64,000 nt of DNA from contig NW_025062479.1 in NCBI RefSeq assembly GCF_000002995.4, positions 22,192,721-22,256,720 on the forward strand, given 5' to 3'. Origin of the DNA: Brugia malayi (lineage: Eukaryota > Nematoda > Chromadorea > Rhabditida > Onchocercidae). The notes below the pieces were generated by a model. The model was not told where the DNA came from. It did not search any database and saw only the letters and a program-made list of their open reading frames with translations. Of this stretch, positions 32,728-46,206 are shown in pieces; the stretch's first letter is position 1; every line of letters starts with the position of its first letter. Both the position numbers and the translations under genes were made by a program.

Positions 32728-35700
32728 GTCTGTAATTTTCCAGATTTTGAAGAAATGTAGCTGCTGAATGAAACATTTTAGGTCGTTGAAAGCCGTTGAG
32801 TGCTGCGAAAGTATGTTGGTTTTAACCCAGCTGGGTAAAAAGATGCAGCAATTACCTGTGGAACCACGTCTCGCAAAAATGGTTTTAGATTCTGTGCAGT
32901 ACGATTTAGTGTCTGAAACAGCCATCATCTGCGCATCTATTCACGTCGGGTCGCTTTTCAATCGTACGAATAAACAAAATGTAATATTTTGAAATATATT
33001 CTGATAGAAAACAACTTCATACAGTTTCTTGTTTTTCAAATTACTTTATAGTCAATAATATTTTCATTTATATTTATATTATTTGCAAGATTCTCTAAAA
33101 TCTCACTAATAGCTTCGGAGTGAGAGAAATAGAGAAAATAGGCGTATTATTCTTTTATTTTTACAGAACAAAACTTTTGGTCAGTATACTTTTCGCATGT
33201 CATTCCTTTTCACTTATTAGTGTTTCATTATCCTTAAAGTATGGCAAGATACTTCATATCTTCTCGCCTACTTGTGTTAGTGAAGCATTAAAATAAAAGG
33301 CAGCAATTTCTCCATATAGTGAGATTTTATCTGGCAATAGTGGAATATCTCATATTTCTGATGTGTGAAATGTTATTATGAGATAATTTGTTGTTTCATT
33401 TCAGAATTTTATTCTAGCAGATCAAAAGAAACTATCATTTTGTGAAGATAGTGGTGATCCAATGACATTTTTAGCGGTACTTTAATTTTTTTTTTTTTGA
33501 TGCATAATTAATGAATTAGTCTAAATGAACTTTTAAAAGGATTTAAATCTTATAGCAATAAGATCCTTTTTTACTTTTATTAATTTGTATTTTTTCTATT
33601 GCCTTGTTTCTACTAGTAATTGCTCATTACTGTCCCGAAAAAGAGGGAGGGCTATTGTTTATTTCAGTATGTTGACATGATAAGTTGTCAGTTTTTTGCA
33701 GCTATGTGTTGTATGGCTGGTTTGTTTCATTGTAAATATAAAATATACTTCAGGTATTCCTGCGATATATAAGAACACCAAAAAGTCGATTCAAATATTG
33801 GTGTTTTGAAAATTTTGTAAATTCAAAGCATATGAAATATGTGTTTAACATTGCTTATAAGATCTGCAAAATTATTTCTCGTTTTACAGTAAGTATGCAT
33901 TAATCTTTTCTTTTCCTGTATCCTGTAAATTATTGTCAACTTCTGAATTTTTTAATTGACGTTTTGTATATTTTTTGGTACATATCATCTATTTTAGAAT
34001 ATAAGCTAGATGCATAAGTTTTACACAAGATTCCAATTGAACTGTTTAATTCAGGGTCGTAATGTGGACCTAAACAAGATTGATATTTCGAGAGCACGAA
34101 CAGTTATTCCCAATCTTTTTTGTCAATCCTTTGCAAATAACCTGGCAATGTATTCCGGTTTACCGGAGCGTGGATATTATGATTTTAATGAGAAGAAATA
34201 TGTGTTCGTACGTTGCTAGATATTTCAAAACTGACATAATACCTCCAACAAGTTCAGAATTAGCAACAGGAAGTGTACGGAGTTATAGATATTCCACCAC
34301 TTCCAATTGTATAGAGTTGATAGTCTTTTGATCGTAGTTCTCTTCTAATTCGGATGGTAGTCTTATCAGATGCAGTTTTGACAGTGTTGCTAAATTTACA
34401 TGGTTTCTTTTCGTTCTAGTTTTCACCTAATTTTGCAGATTCATCCATCGTCAGCTTTGAAATACAGCGACACAACTCCGGAATTTATTGTTTATGAGTG
34501 TTCGATATGCACCTCAAATGATTTCGTATTTAATGTGTGCGCTGTGGATCCCTCTTGGTTACATGAAATTGATCATTATGTGTTGGAAGAGGTAAGAAAG
34601 GTATGTTCACTCTTATTATTCGTCGAATATGCTATTTTTTTATGAGGTAAAGGCAGATTCATAAGATTTTCCTTATGATATATTCTTCTATCGTGTAAAA
34701 AAGTTCGCTACTTCATAAGTATTCGATTAAACTTGCTAGTATCTATTAACATTTTATTCTTACTCTTATGATTTAATAGTGAATTTCATGGCGATGTTTC
34801 AAGATCAAATTTTTTGCAGAATAAATTAGTACCGTATAACATTAGATGTGGAATTACTACGAAGAATTGGATTATGTCGCATAAAGATATGCTTGAGCAA
34901 GAGGTATATAAAAGATTTAAAAGTTTCGCTTCAAAGAAGAAGCGTAGAGCATTACATGTATTCTCAATTTTCATCAGGAATAAAAGGAATAAAAATTAAC
35001 TGATGGTAAACTTTTTTGTATATTTATTGTTGTATAAAACACAAAAGACTTTTAAATCAGTAATAGAAGTCTTCGCCGTTGCAGTAAATTATGTTTAGGT
35101 GGGAGTGGAATGTGTTGGAAAGAAGAGATTTAATGATCCATATCTCAGACTTCAGATTTATACTCCAGTTAAAGATCTCCCAACAGTATGAAATTTTTTA
35201 TTTAACAAGTGATATGCTTTTATTAAATAATTACGGTGCAAATGTTTCATAATAATTTGGCAAATAATGCAATGAATTCCATAAAGTACAAATTTTTGCT
35301 CTGGAAAGATGAGAATATGGACATTTCTTGATCTATCAGAATGTTTTTGATTGTAGCTGCATTTTCAGTTAAAGGCATTTATTGATCGAATTATAGAAGA
35401 AAAAATGGATTTATTGTGTAGGAAAACGAAAGAAGTGCGAATAATGCATGCAGATTACATGGTCAGTACAGGGTTATTCTATTCTCATAATTATTGGTAA
35501 AGAATTAACTTTGAGAAAAAATATTGTTATATTGTTTATGATTATGATGATGTGAAGATTAAGCATTTGAACTTTTTTGCTATAGTTTAATGTTTCTTAA
35601 CATTTTCTCACCTACAAATAGAGATGATTTGCATGAATTCTCATTTCTAGTTGCATATGTCTGGTAGTGGTACACCTCTGGAAATTTTAATGCCCGGTGA

Positions 35701-38700
35701 ATTCTGCAGTATGTATGTTGGAAGAGATGATATTAACTGGGCAGTTGATGTTGCGTATCGAACGAAAGTGGAAGAATACTTCAGCAAGGTTTGTTTTTTT
35801 TTCAATAAATTGGATAAATGTTTGCTTTCTTCCTCATTGCAATGGATAATATTAAATGGAGCATGTTGATTTATTCAAAATTATGTCAAAAAGATTATGG
35901 TCTTAATAAATATTGATTCTAAGATGGTATTCTAGCGGCTTAGAAGAAGGTTGCATACATTTGTGCGTTTGTGCATCCAGTATTGAGTTAGGAAATAATA
36001 TCTATCTATAAGAAATTCATTCTTGCAGTTTGGAAAAATCACAGAATTCGTGACTTTTTATGAAACAAGTCAAAAGAAAACTGGACATTCATGCTTAATA
36101 AGAATGGAAAATAAGGAAGCTGCAAAACGTGCTTTTGTTTATAACAGAGAAAACCATTGCGATTTCAATATTGAAGTTTGTTCTGTTTGCTCATTTTTCA
36201 ATTTTTTTTTTTTTGGTAATTTAAGTACTGCTTTATTATTTTTCGTTTCATATAGCTATTACCAAGCTCTCTTTACCATACTTTCTATTTTCATTATTAT
36301 TTGAGTTGCATTTTGATTATTGAAATTTTTACTTCAGCCTTATTTTGGACGAAGGTATCTGAACAAAGAAGGCACATACCATCCATCTGCTTACCGATTA
36401 CTGATTAAGTGGTGGCGTAGACCCAGTAATGGTTATGGTGAAGTAAAGGTCATTTGCTTTTTAATTAATGCTCTTAACAAGATAGTTTGTCAGTTGGGGT
36501 TCGAAATACATTTGCTGTCCAACAGTCTTTCAAATCAGACAAATTTTTTTATCATTTTTCTCTAACTCTTTCCCTTTGAGTTGATTAAAGTGAATAATTT
36601 AAGTTGATTATATCAAAAGTGACAACATGATGAAATATGGTAGTCTGTTACATCTTTTTCAGTTAAAACCTCATGATTTCCAACTAAGGACCTATGCTTT
36701 CAACGTGCTTTCAAAATATTTGGGTCGTTTTCAGCCATCATTGCTATCAGAAAATGTGGTGGTAAGTATCAACATCTTTTTTTCTCTTTTTTGTTCATTC
36801 ACGGATCTTTTGTTTAATTATCTATTTTTATAGGAACGAGATCCGAATTTAAGCGTCGATGACTTATGCAGGGTTTGATTTTAATTTTAAAAATATAATT
36901 TTATTCTTTCTGTGTTTCATGAAAACAGTTTTTAGAATGCTACATTTGGTTGTCGATTTTTTTTTTTTGCTTTAGATACAGCTGCGCTCTCTTCCACTAG
37001 ATATTGACGATAAAAGATTGCTTCATATTTTGAGACCAATACTGAATGAGTATGATATAGAGTTCGATGAAATATATGTGGTACGAAAGAAGAAATATCC
37101 TGTTGAAAGCGAAAAGTATTTTTGGTTTACCTACTACAGTTATACAATTTCGTCAATGTTTTATCAGATTTTTTCAAAGTTCAGAAATTTTTTTTCAGAG
37201 ATTTAGAGGAGCTTTCTCAACGAATCTCTAATCATATTACAAGAGTTGCAAAGAATGCAGGTACAATATGCTTTTTTTGAATAGACTCCAACTTGAAGAA
37301 TATATTAGTCGAAAATAAATCTATAAGAACTAGCATATTATATAGCACACTCATTTCTCTAATTATTATGCATTGGAATGCATGTTAATTTTTTGTAAAT
37401 ATTCATGATTGAAGATAATGTTCATTATCTGAATAATAATATTCATTTTTTCAGTAGGTAGTAATGGTCATCCATTCGAAGTTAAGATACGCACACCAAA
37501 ACATAGTGGTGAATTTGAATTTATGGCATTTGTTCTCTTCAATGATATGAATATTGGGATACATGTGGGTAATGCATTGAAAGAAGCAGCGGAAAATGGC
37601 ATAGTTTTAGAAATGGGATCAGGAAACTATATGCACGAAGTTTGCTTCATCAATTTGTTTCCGATCTCTTTTTAACAATCATTCTGATAGTTCAATTATT
37701 ACAATCACTAGAAGAATAATACGATAATATAATGTGAATTATCACATCCCTTATGAGACACTGACACATGTTAGGTTCTTTGGTCAGCAAGTTTATATTA
37801 AAGCACATATATTCACTGGAATTATCGTTTAGTTATTTTAGGCTTATGTGCAACAAATGTTTCATTACCAAATGAAAGTTCCAATAATTCTCTTCAAAGC
37901 CATTTTTAATGATTTGAAAGATATTTATAATGCAATCGATCATGAACACATTCATTTTGACTATCGCAATGATACGTACAACAAAATGTGCCATCTCTTC
38001 GTTTCTGGGGAAAACTTTGAGCAAGTTCTTAATTTTTTATTTCTGACGAGTTGCGATATTTATCTTTTCTCTTCTACAAAGTTAGCCACATACTAAAATT
38101 TATCCATTTCAGTTATACAAACAAAGTAAAAGCCGCGATTGACAAGGTAATCGACGGATATACAATCAAATGTAAAGATGGTGAAAGAGTGGACGATGCT
38201 GAATTACCCTGTCATCAGTTGCTTACAAAGTAAATGACCTGTATTTGTTTTCTCTGCATTGAGAAATAATGGTGGTGACCTAGTTTCCTGGAATCAAAAG
38301 AGCCTTCCGAAACATCATATATGAGTATAATTTTCAACATAATAGTAGTAATCAGTCTCCCATTAAATTTTTTTATAATGTTTCAATAGAACACGATAGT
38401 ACAAGCGATCCTGATATGAATTGTCAAGTACGCTGTAAATTCAAACAATATTTTGACCAGTTTGTCATTAAAAATATTAAGAAATCATGGCATGCATCAT
38501 AATTTTTAGAACTGGTCGAGATTTTCTGTACAGTCTGTCACAAAGATATGCAATATTCCTGAATACATCTCCTTATAAGATGGAAGTGAAGATTCAAGGA
38601 AGTGTTTTCAATGTCGAAAGGGCTAAAACAGAAATCAAGCATTTCTTGCGAGAATGGTAATCAATTTTTAACATGTCCTTTTGCTCGTTTCAGTAAATTT

Positions 38701-41393
38701 CTTTGATGGTGCTACAATAGAACAATGTTACAGATTGTTGAATTTGATATGCTGTTCTTTGAAAAATTCATTAAGGATTTTTTTTTAGTCGATATTAAAT
38801 ATTATAGCTCTCTGAATTGTATTTTAATAATTTTTCCTCACTTGTTTATGTTTTAGGTTGGATGCAGACGTTAGTCACATTTTGATTCTACAGCCACCAG
38901 ATTATCAACAAGGAACATTGAAAACTCTTCTAGCTCAAAATGGTTATGATCTTTATTCACTGGAGAAGCAGTTCGGTTGTGGCTTACATTTAGATGCTAA
39001 CATTGCTAGGCGCGAACTGTTATTTATTGGCAAGGAAGCCCAATTCCAGGAGCTTTTAGTTAGTTATTTGAAAATTTCCTATCTTCATAACAGAAACTCC
39101 TATTTATTTGGTGTAATGCGCAAGATTGTTTGGAACAGTTAGTTTTAAATACTCATGCGGTTTGCTTCCATAAACTTATCAGTTATCAAATTCGGAGTAA
39201 ATTGGTTTTTTGTCCCACTAAAATACGATTTATTTGTCGGCATCAATTTCTTAGTCTAATAGAGGGTTCATCATGTGGAAATACGTAGGGGAAGTCTTTA
39301 TAATAGGAATTTTTTCCTTTTGCATAGTTTTGTACATCGGAAATTCGTTTGTTATCGTTATATCATTTTAGAAGATGCTGCGTTCTATTTCTGACAGTAT
39401 TCAGTCGAGTAATTCCTCAGAGAGTTCTTTCAATAAAATTGGGGCACCGGACTGTGTTGTTTGCCTTTGTACGGCAGATTTGGAAAATTACTGCTTAGAG
39501 GCATGCGGCCATTATGCATGTAAATCGTGTTTAAATATGCAGGTAAGTTCTTTTCTGAACATTTTAAAGTTAATTCATCAAAATATGTTGCATGTTTGCC
39601 TGGCCTTAATTGTGAAAAATAGAAATCCGGCACTGTTACTTAGTTTTTTTGAATTCTTAGTCCGATTATCTGATATTTCATTATATATATCTAGAAATCT
39701 GTTAATAGAGTTATTGTAACTTTTATCCAGCGCGATAATAATTATAATTTTAATATTAAGAGTTTTGAATCTTTGTTTGTTATAATTATTATATGATTCC
39801 TGTTGTGAGTTATTCCATCTCGTTCATTTGTTTTTATATGCTTAATTAATTCAGCTGAAGGCATCAATTGAAACGCGTAGTTTTCCAATTGTTTGTGTTG
39901 CTTGTGAGAAACCATTTACATGGTCAGATCTGGAAGTTCTTGTGCTTGGAGACTTAGATCGCAACAAAGATGAAGATTCGGAGAAGTTGCAGTCATTATC
40001 AGATGCATCTCTGGCTTATTTCGTTGAACGTCATGGAGATCTGTACAAGCACTGTATAACTCCTGATTGTCGAGGATTACATTGTGTTAGTTATTCGAAT
40101 ACTTTTGTTTTTTTTTTTTGTGGCAAATTGATCGATACAAACTTCTTAAACCATTTAAACACTTATCTCTAAAATTTAAGGTCACAGCCGATGCTGGTTT
40201 GGGTAAATGTAGTTTGTGTGGTCGTGTGCAATGTACTAGATGTGGAAAGGAGGAACATGAATCAATAACATGTGAGGAATACGCAAGACTAAGAGCTGAT
40301 GCTGATGAATCGGTGAGAAAATGGATACAGTAAGTTTTATTTCTCTGTTCTCATACTAATTTTATGGACTTCCCATGGATATTTTTTTTTAATAATTTAA
40401 AACAGAAATATAATTTTGGGACGCTGTAGTTGTTAAATATGTTTGGAGGTGGCATCCGAGAGAAGATGGTTTCCAAGAAAGCAATTTCCGGTAAAACAAT
40501 AATAATTAAGGGAAACCTGAGAGAGCTTTTTCAAGAGATTGATACTTAATTTTTTCCAGTATGCTGCTACCACTGCCACCTGAAAGTGACGATGTATTTT
40601 TATACAGATAATAAAAATCTTACGATACTGTCGATATTTATGTTTCTGTATTAGATATTTGTTGATCGTGCTTGTACTAAAAAGAATTCTGTAGCTACCA
40701 ATAACATATTAATTTAGAGAGGATCAAGCTAGGAGGCGAATATGTCCAAATATAAATTGTCAAACTGTCATTGAAAAGTTGGAAGGATGCAATCACATGC
40801 AATGCTTGCGATGCAAACAACATTTTTGTTGGATTTGCATGTTTTCTGTGAGTTATCATATACTTACATGTGTTTCATGTTCTAGGAACCTGGATTTGTT
40901 CATTTAGTTGTTCTGTCGATACATTTTGATGTCATTACTGCAGGCTGCAGAAAGCAATGAAGTTTATGCTCATATGGATGCGGTGCACGGTGGATCAGGA
41001 GCTGATATGCATGACTTGATGGATGAAATGGGAAATGATCCGCTTATTCGTGAATTAAATGAGAGACAGTATCCGGCGCTATTGGTAAGTTCAAAAATTA
41101 ATCCTATATAGTATTATGATCTTTTGTGACGGATCATCTTGACTAAAAAAACTTAAAAAAAAGGTTCAACTTTGTCATTTCCAACTATTCTTTAAGTTTT
41201 ATCGAAATAAATTAGTGTTCGATAGATCTAGGTTAACAGCAGCTGTGATTTGTTGTAATTCTTGTCTTTTCAGTTAGATGAAAGGTTCAACTTCGGTGAG
41301 GAGGCGGGATTTTGGGTAATGCCTGACGAAGATACTGATGATGAGGCGCAGGCACTGATCCTGGATGATGATCAAGATTTCCATTTTTTTTGA
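27329..41393 (+). CDS. DEAH-type RNA helicase fused to RING1-IBR-RING2 (RBR) E3 ligase
   Basis: From ATG 29547, 36 exons keep one frame of 1601 residues to the stop at 41391-41393. Exon starts: 29543, 29820, 30025, 30319, 30601, 31097, 31564, 31806, 32017, 32487, 32782, 33405, 33754, 34055, 34439, 34820, 35099, 35369, 35651, 36029, 36338, 36663, 36834, 36976, 37199, 37455, 37842, 38113, 38510, 38857, 39372, 39855, 40181, 40718, 40944, 41274. Counting from that ATG: Walker A GTGSGKST about 37-44, DEVH 136-139, [19 protein letters not shown] 366-373, then winged-helix/ratchet/OB-like sequence. The C-terminus has RING1 from Cys1316 ([13 protein letters not shown]), an IBR, and RING2 with GCNHMQC, whose first Cys (about 1496) is the expected catalytic thioester residue. 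The architecture matches plant DEAH11/DEAH12; predicted role is RNA unwinding coupled to ubiquitin transfer. Six upstream exons (27329-27390, 27573-27645, 27881-28050, 28387-28515, 28716-28796, 29146-29291) join in phase and probably supply about 220 more N-terminal residues; the true start is not found. Confidence 0.88.
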
Positions 41394-42991
41394 ATTCCAG
41401 CAAGATTTGAATGGACTTGTTATTAAAGAACTACATGAGCTAAAAAATATTACATGAATTTTTATTGCTATATCATCGTGATACTTTGAAGAATTCCAGA
41501 ATCTAACTGTAATATATCTAATTCTTTTAAATGTTAAACTGTAAAAAATTGCAACATTCCTTTATGGTGTAAAGTATATGCTTGTATTCTCAAGTTTGCA
41601 TTTCTTTGCGCTTTCAGCAAAATCTTAAGATATCTCATTATTTTATTTTTGTTTTAACTTATATTGTTCAGACATTTGGCCTTACTGCTTTTTTATGTGG
41701 CGACTTTTATATATTTTAATATCTTTGGACACGAAACTTCCGGTGCAAGTCGCCCGTTTAATCCATTAAAGTTTTAGAAAGGTATTGTTCTCACACTTTA
41801 ATAAGTTTATGTGTGATTGAAATATTTATTTTACTGTTTTACTTTCATACATGATGATGATTCACTATCAGTCTTAACATCAGTGAATATATACGTACAG
41901 TGTCATATCAAGACAGTTTTTCAAGATGCAAAAACGGATTTTGATATTTCAACGGTTCAGACATTTTTTTCTTTTTTTTTTCATAAACACATTTTAACCA
42001 GCGCTCTTCAGCAGGAACTACTAATTTGTGTATCACAGTTGGAAATCAGGGGAATGAAATTTTGATTGAATGAATTGGAAATTCTCTGTGGAACTTTTCA
42101 AAAACTTGTTAAACCTTAGGTTCTATAAGGTTTGCTCTGGTGGAACAGTTGTAAAGAAGGTCCTTAATGGGACAGTAACGGATTATATTTCAGATATTTC
42201 ATTTCTAGTTTTGGAAGTATTTTACTTTTGAAATGTAAGAATTTGTAAGAAGGACTGAAAATAGTATATATTCGGTTGCGTAATAGAACAGACAAATTTC
42301 AACGTCAGTTACGTGTTGATTTCTCAGTATACATTATATAGTGAAATTTTAAAATGTATAGCATAATCGATCTCGTCTTCTCTTCCACTTATATTTAAGC
42401 TTCCGCTTACACTTACACTTACGCTACGCTTAGTTTTGATGTATTCTAGTGTATTGTTAAAATGACATTACATAATGAAAATTCCACAACTGTTAAATTT
42501 TCAAGAAAAAATTTATTCATTTGAAAATACAAATGGAAATGTATTTCTTAGATCTCTTAGAAATGACTTTTTGCAAGGAGCCATTTTGTCGTATATATAT
42601 TTTTTTTGCATTGTAATAAGTAATATTATTAAAGATTTCACCATATGCTTTTCTTCTTTAAAAATTTTTCTTCCATTTTTCAAAAAGTTCGAAAACTTCT
42701 GCTTCAGCTTCCATTATTGAAATATTTTTTCTTTCGTTCTTTACTCTCTGATTGCTCGATTCATGATACGCATTATAAATCTCCACAATATACTAAAAAG
42801 TATACTTTCAAAGCAAACAAAAATTTGATGGTATTAAATTTCAGTAAAATTGTAGTTAATGCTAATAAATTATAGCATTTAAGTTATTAAATAGAATAAA
42901 AAATCACTTAGAAATGCAAAAAGTAAATTAAGATTAAATGAAATGATCCTTATCACCATTTTCTGATAAGGTTTATCATTGTTTCTTTTTT

Positions 42992-43093
42992 TTAAGTCTC
43001 TAACGTTTTATAGAACACCTTTCGTTGCCTGCTGAAACGATCTGCGTGTAATTGTTTCTGATGATTATACTGAACCCAATTCATTGTGCTAAC
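42992..43093 (-). CDS. possible trans-spliced micro-ORF or terminal exon
   Basis: On the minus strand an AATTTCAG acceptor ends at 43094; nine bases later ATG (43084) opens a 30-codon frame [17 protein letters not shown] and on to YKTLET, then stop at 42992. The composition is mixed and charged, unlike surrounding AT-rich DNA. The short leader fits a spliced-leader start; equally it could be the last exon of a minus-strand gene (reading V-S-T before the Met). No family recognised and no upstream exon found. Confidence 0.3.
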   Translation of the reverse strand, partial: VSTMNWVQYNHQKQLHADRFSRQRKVFYKTLET

Positions 43094-43678
43094 CTGAAAT
43101 TAAATATTTATTTATACCTAATTCAAATATATTAGGCTAAAACTATGTAACAATCATTTTAGACAGCCAAGTGTATCTGATATTTCTCCTATTTTCATAG
43201 GCTTAATGAATCATTTTGCATGCAATTTTAATTGTTTGCAAGCCATAAAGAGGAGATAAGCAATAAATGTAATATTCATTAGTTACAAATAATTCATTCC
43301 AATTTTTTTTACGCATAAATCTTCATCATTTTTAATAATTAACCTTAGTAATATCAACGAAAATTGTAAATGCAAAGAAATACGGAAATATGTAACAAAA
43401 GAGAATTGTCATCTGTCACATTACAAACTCATTAAAACATTTTATTTATATTTCTGTTGCACTAAATAGATAATTGTGTTAATTGATAACAAAATTTGTT
43501 TCAGTTTGTATGAAATGACACGATTTCAATGCAGAATAAAAAAGAAGTAGGATGAGTTAATTGGATATATATTCATCATACTTATCAATGATAGCATTAG
43601 CAATGATCAAATGACAGTGAAGTTAGTTTTACATTTATTATATTAGATCTATGAAGAAGGCATATCAGTAATATCAAT

Positions 43679-43790
43679 GCTTTTTATCATGACTCTCAGA
43701 TTAATAATCAGCTAACTATGCTAATTATTATCAAGCTTTTTATGATAATTCTTAGATTAATAATCACATTAACTCTGATTGATAGCATTG
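43679..43790. repeat. imperfect 56-bp tandem duplication
   Basis: Units 43679-43734 and 43735-43790 both begin GCTTTTTAT, share AGATTAATAATCA, and continue with similar AACT/CT spacing. Several TATC/GATA cores occur in both units. Confidence 0.6.
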
Positions 43791-43864
43791 AATATGTGCA
43801 GAGAATCTTACTTTATTCTCAATACTTTTGCTAATGGAAAATGATGAATTTATTAAGCGCTACC

Positions 43865-44075
43865 TTACACTTGACAATTTAAACTTATGATTTGATCATT
43901 AGGAATCCTTGTAAATAAGTCTGATTTAAAATGATATGTTGATGTTGTTTACAGTTAATTTTTCTTTCAAGCAAAACTGATGCAAAATTTTCAACTATCA
44001 ATTTCAAGCGGAGTGGATGACTTTCCTATTAAGTAATTCTTATTTTTGATGCTTTTCAAATTTATACTACGCATC
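43865..44075 (+). repeat. dispersed repeat, copy 2
   Basis: Partner of 26990-27200; exact blocks at 43891-43907 and about 44040-44059, direct orientation. The two copies lie on either side of the helicase-RBR gene. Confidence 0.6.
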
Positions 44076-44175
44076 CACTGATTGATTTTTTTCTATTTCA
44101 TTTCTTAATCAATAAGGAATTAACAAACTGTCTCAGTCTTTTGAAAAAGGTATTGATATTTGCAGAATATAAGCA

Positions 44176-44938
44176 TCATTACTTGCTGAAAAGGACGAAG
44201 AGGAAGAATTAATAAGTATACTGAGGTCGCAACAAACAGAGATCAAGTCGAGAAGCATCAAAATTATGTCCGTTTCACCTGACTAAAGATGCTCTTAGTA
44301 TTTAAATGTTTTTTTCTTTTTTTTTTTTTTTTTTTTTTATTCATTTTCACTAATAAAAAAGAAATTATGATTGATTGTCGGCTTTATTTTTTATATTAGT
44401 TTTACTTGTGATAATATTGTAATTGATGGAAGAGCAAATACAAAAGAAGAATCTTGTTGAGATTATGCTTGTATAGATGTATTCATTAAGATAGGAAAAT
44501 TGTTTTAAAAAATTCACACCTAAAATATCATTGTACAAAATATCAGCTTAATAAAATAGATTTCACCTTCAAAGTGTAGTGTTTTAATTCATTTCATCTC
44601 TTCTCTTCTACTCGAATCCATTATGAGGTTTGAAAAATGTAGTTGCTTTTCTCTCAGAATTCATTTTTATTTTGCATCATATAATTCTTTTGTTTTGTAT
44701 TGATTGCCCTTTGCTATCAGAATTTTTTCATTTTGTATGATTAATTGTGCGTTTTTATATATGTTTAGCTATTTTTGCTGTTTCTTTTCTTTTACAACTT
44801 CCAGTTACAGTCTTATTTTTTCAAGAACAAATATAAATGAATTCTGCAAATAATGCGTAAATTTGTTTATTTTAATGATTGCAGGAAAGATTCTCTATGT
44901 TGATAGAATTGCTTGTGATATGTAAAGGAAACTACTGA
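44176..44938 (+). pseudogene. short coding-like stretches, possible gene relic
   Basis: 44176-44286 reads SLLAEKDEEEELISILRSQQ and on to MSVSPD before a stop, a coiled-coil-like sequence after an ATAAG site. 44885-44938 reads ERFSMLIELLVICKGNY and stop after TGATTGCAG. Neither has a full gene context and the first ends in a stop, so this may be a decayed gene or chance. Confidence 0.2.
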
Positions 44939-46158
44939 ACAACTTGAATGATTGCAAACACAAAATGAATGAAGTTTGAAATGAATGGTTAGCAGTAACG
45001 ATTATTATTAAAATAAACTGTGATCATCAAAATTATCTTGCAAACTAATTTCTGTCATAGTATCTATGATTTTACGTTTTATGCAATCATAATGATAATT
45101 TCAATTTGTACATTTAAATGATATTATATAACAATAAACATAATAGAGATCCCATGATTTCTATGCCCTTACTATAGCACTATATCTTCTTACTATGATT
45201 CTTAAACTTAGCATCATGCATTTAGCTGTTATCTTTCTGTTAAATATGCTTTATTTCAGTCATTCAGCTAAATGAAATAATAAGTTATATCAATTCTATT
45301 TCAATTTTACATGTGAAGAATCGTATATATAGAAATGCCAAAGATGCAAACACAAATGCGCATAATCGAAATATAAGTTATTTGTACATACTCTCTCATC
45401 ATTCTATAATTTCATTTTTTTTTTTTTTTTTTTTTGAAATTTTACCGGTATGTTCGATTACTGATAAGGCTATTGTCTCACATGTTCTGCTGATTGGGAT
45501 TTAATCTATCACAGAACTGCAGCCAACTGATTTACGAGTTGATAAATACAGCGATGTTTACTTCTTCCGCAATACTGACAAAACTTGTCATCGTTAATGC
45601 ATCTAAATAATGCCTTTGCGATCATTAGTTACCACTAATTACATTCCCAACAATATTAAGAGCTTGTTTACAACACTTATTTACTTTCTAGGATAAAACG
45701 CCGTGCAAGAACGCAATAAAATCCGAATTATGGGAAATTAATCTCTGTATTGATCTATCTTTTTCCCCTCTTCGATGAAGTTCCCATCCTAAATCTACTT
45801 CCATGTAATTATTTACACTTATTCATTTGGTTACTGCAATTACACGCAGCGAATTTCCAAAAAATCACTTTTGAACTACACCTGAATACTACCCGTTGGG
45901 TCCCTTGTCATCAATTCCGGAATTCAATACGAAAAACTCACACTTTTATGCTATCTTCTCAACTCTTTGTTACTTCAGTCACCCAACTCAGCACACTCTT
46001 GAGTTAGACGAATGATGTTCTAAAGAATGTCCTCTCTCAGTATTCGCTTTTCTACACATCTTGTATCTCAGAGGAACAACCAAAGAGATTTAGCTTAACC
46101 TTTGGAGAACCAAAAATGCTACCTGTTATAAATGCGACAAACCGTAAATGTCCAACAA

Positions 46159-46164
46159 TTTATT
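46159..46164 (-). terminator. polyadenylation signal for RPS16
   Basis: AATAAA on the minus strand, 43 bases past the RPS16 stop. Confidence 0.55.
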
Positions 46165-46206
46165 CATCGCAAAAAAAAAAGAAAAAATAACGAAATAAAA
46201 TCCTTT

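Larger units (their letters stand above)
41394..46158. other. gap between helicase gene and RPS16
   Basis: AT-rich, with poly-T runs (44310-44338, 45418-45436), a second copy of a dispersed repeat (43865-44075), a 56-bp imperfect tandem duplication (43679-43790), a minus-strand micro-ORF (42992-43093) and two short plus-strand coding-like stretches (44176-44286, 44885-44938). Otherwise nothing recognised. Confidence 0.5.
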
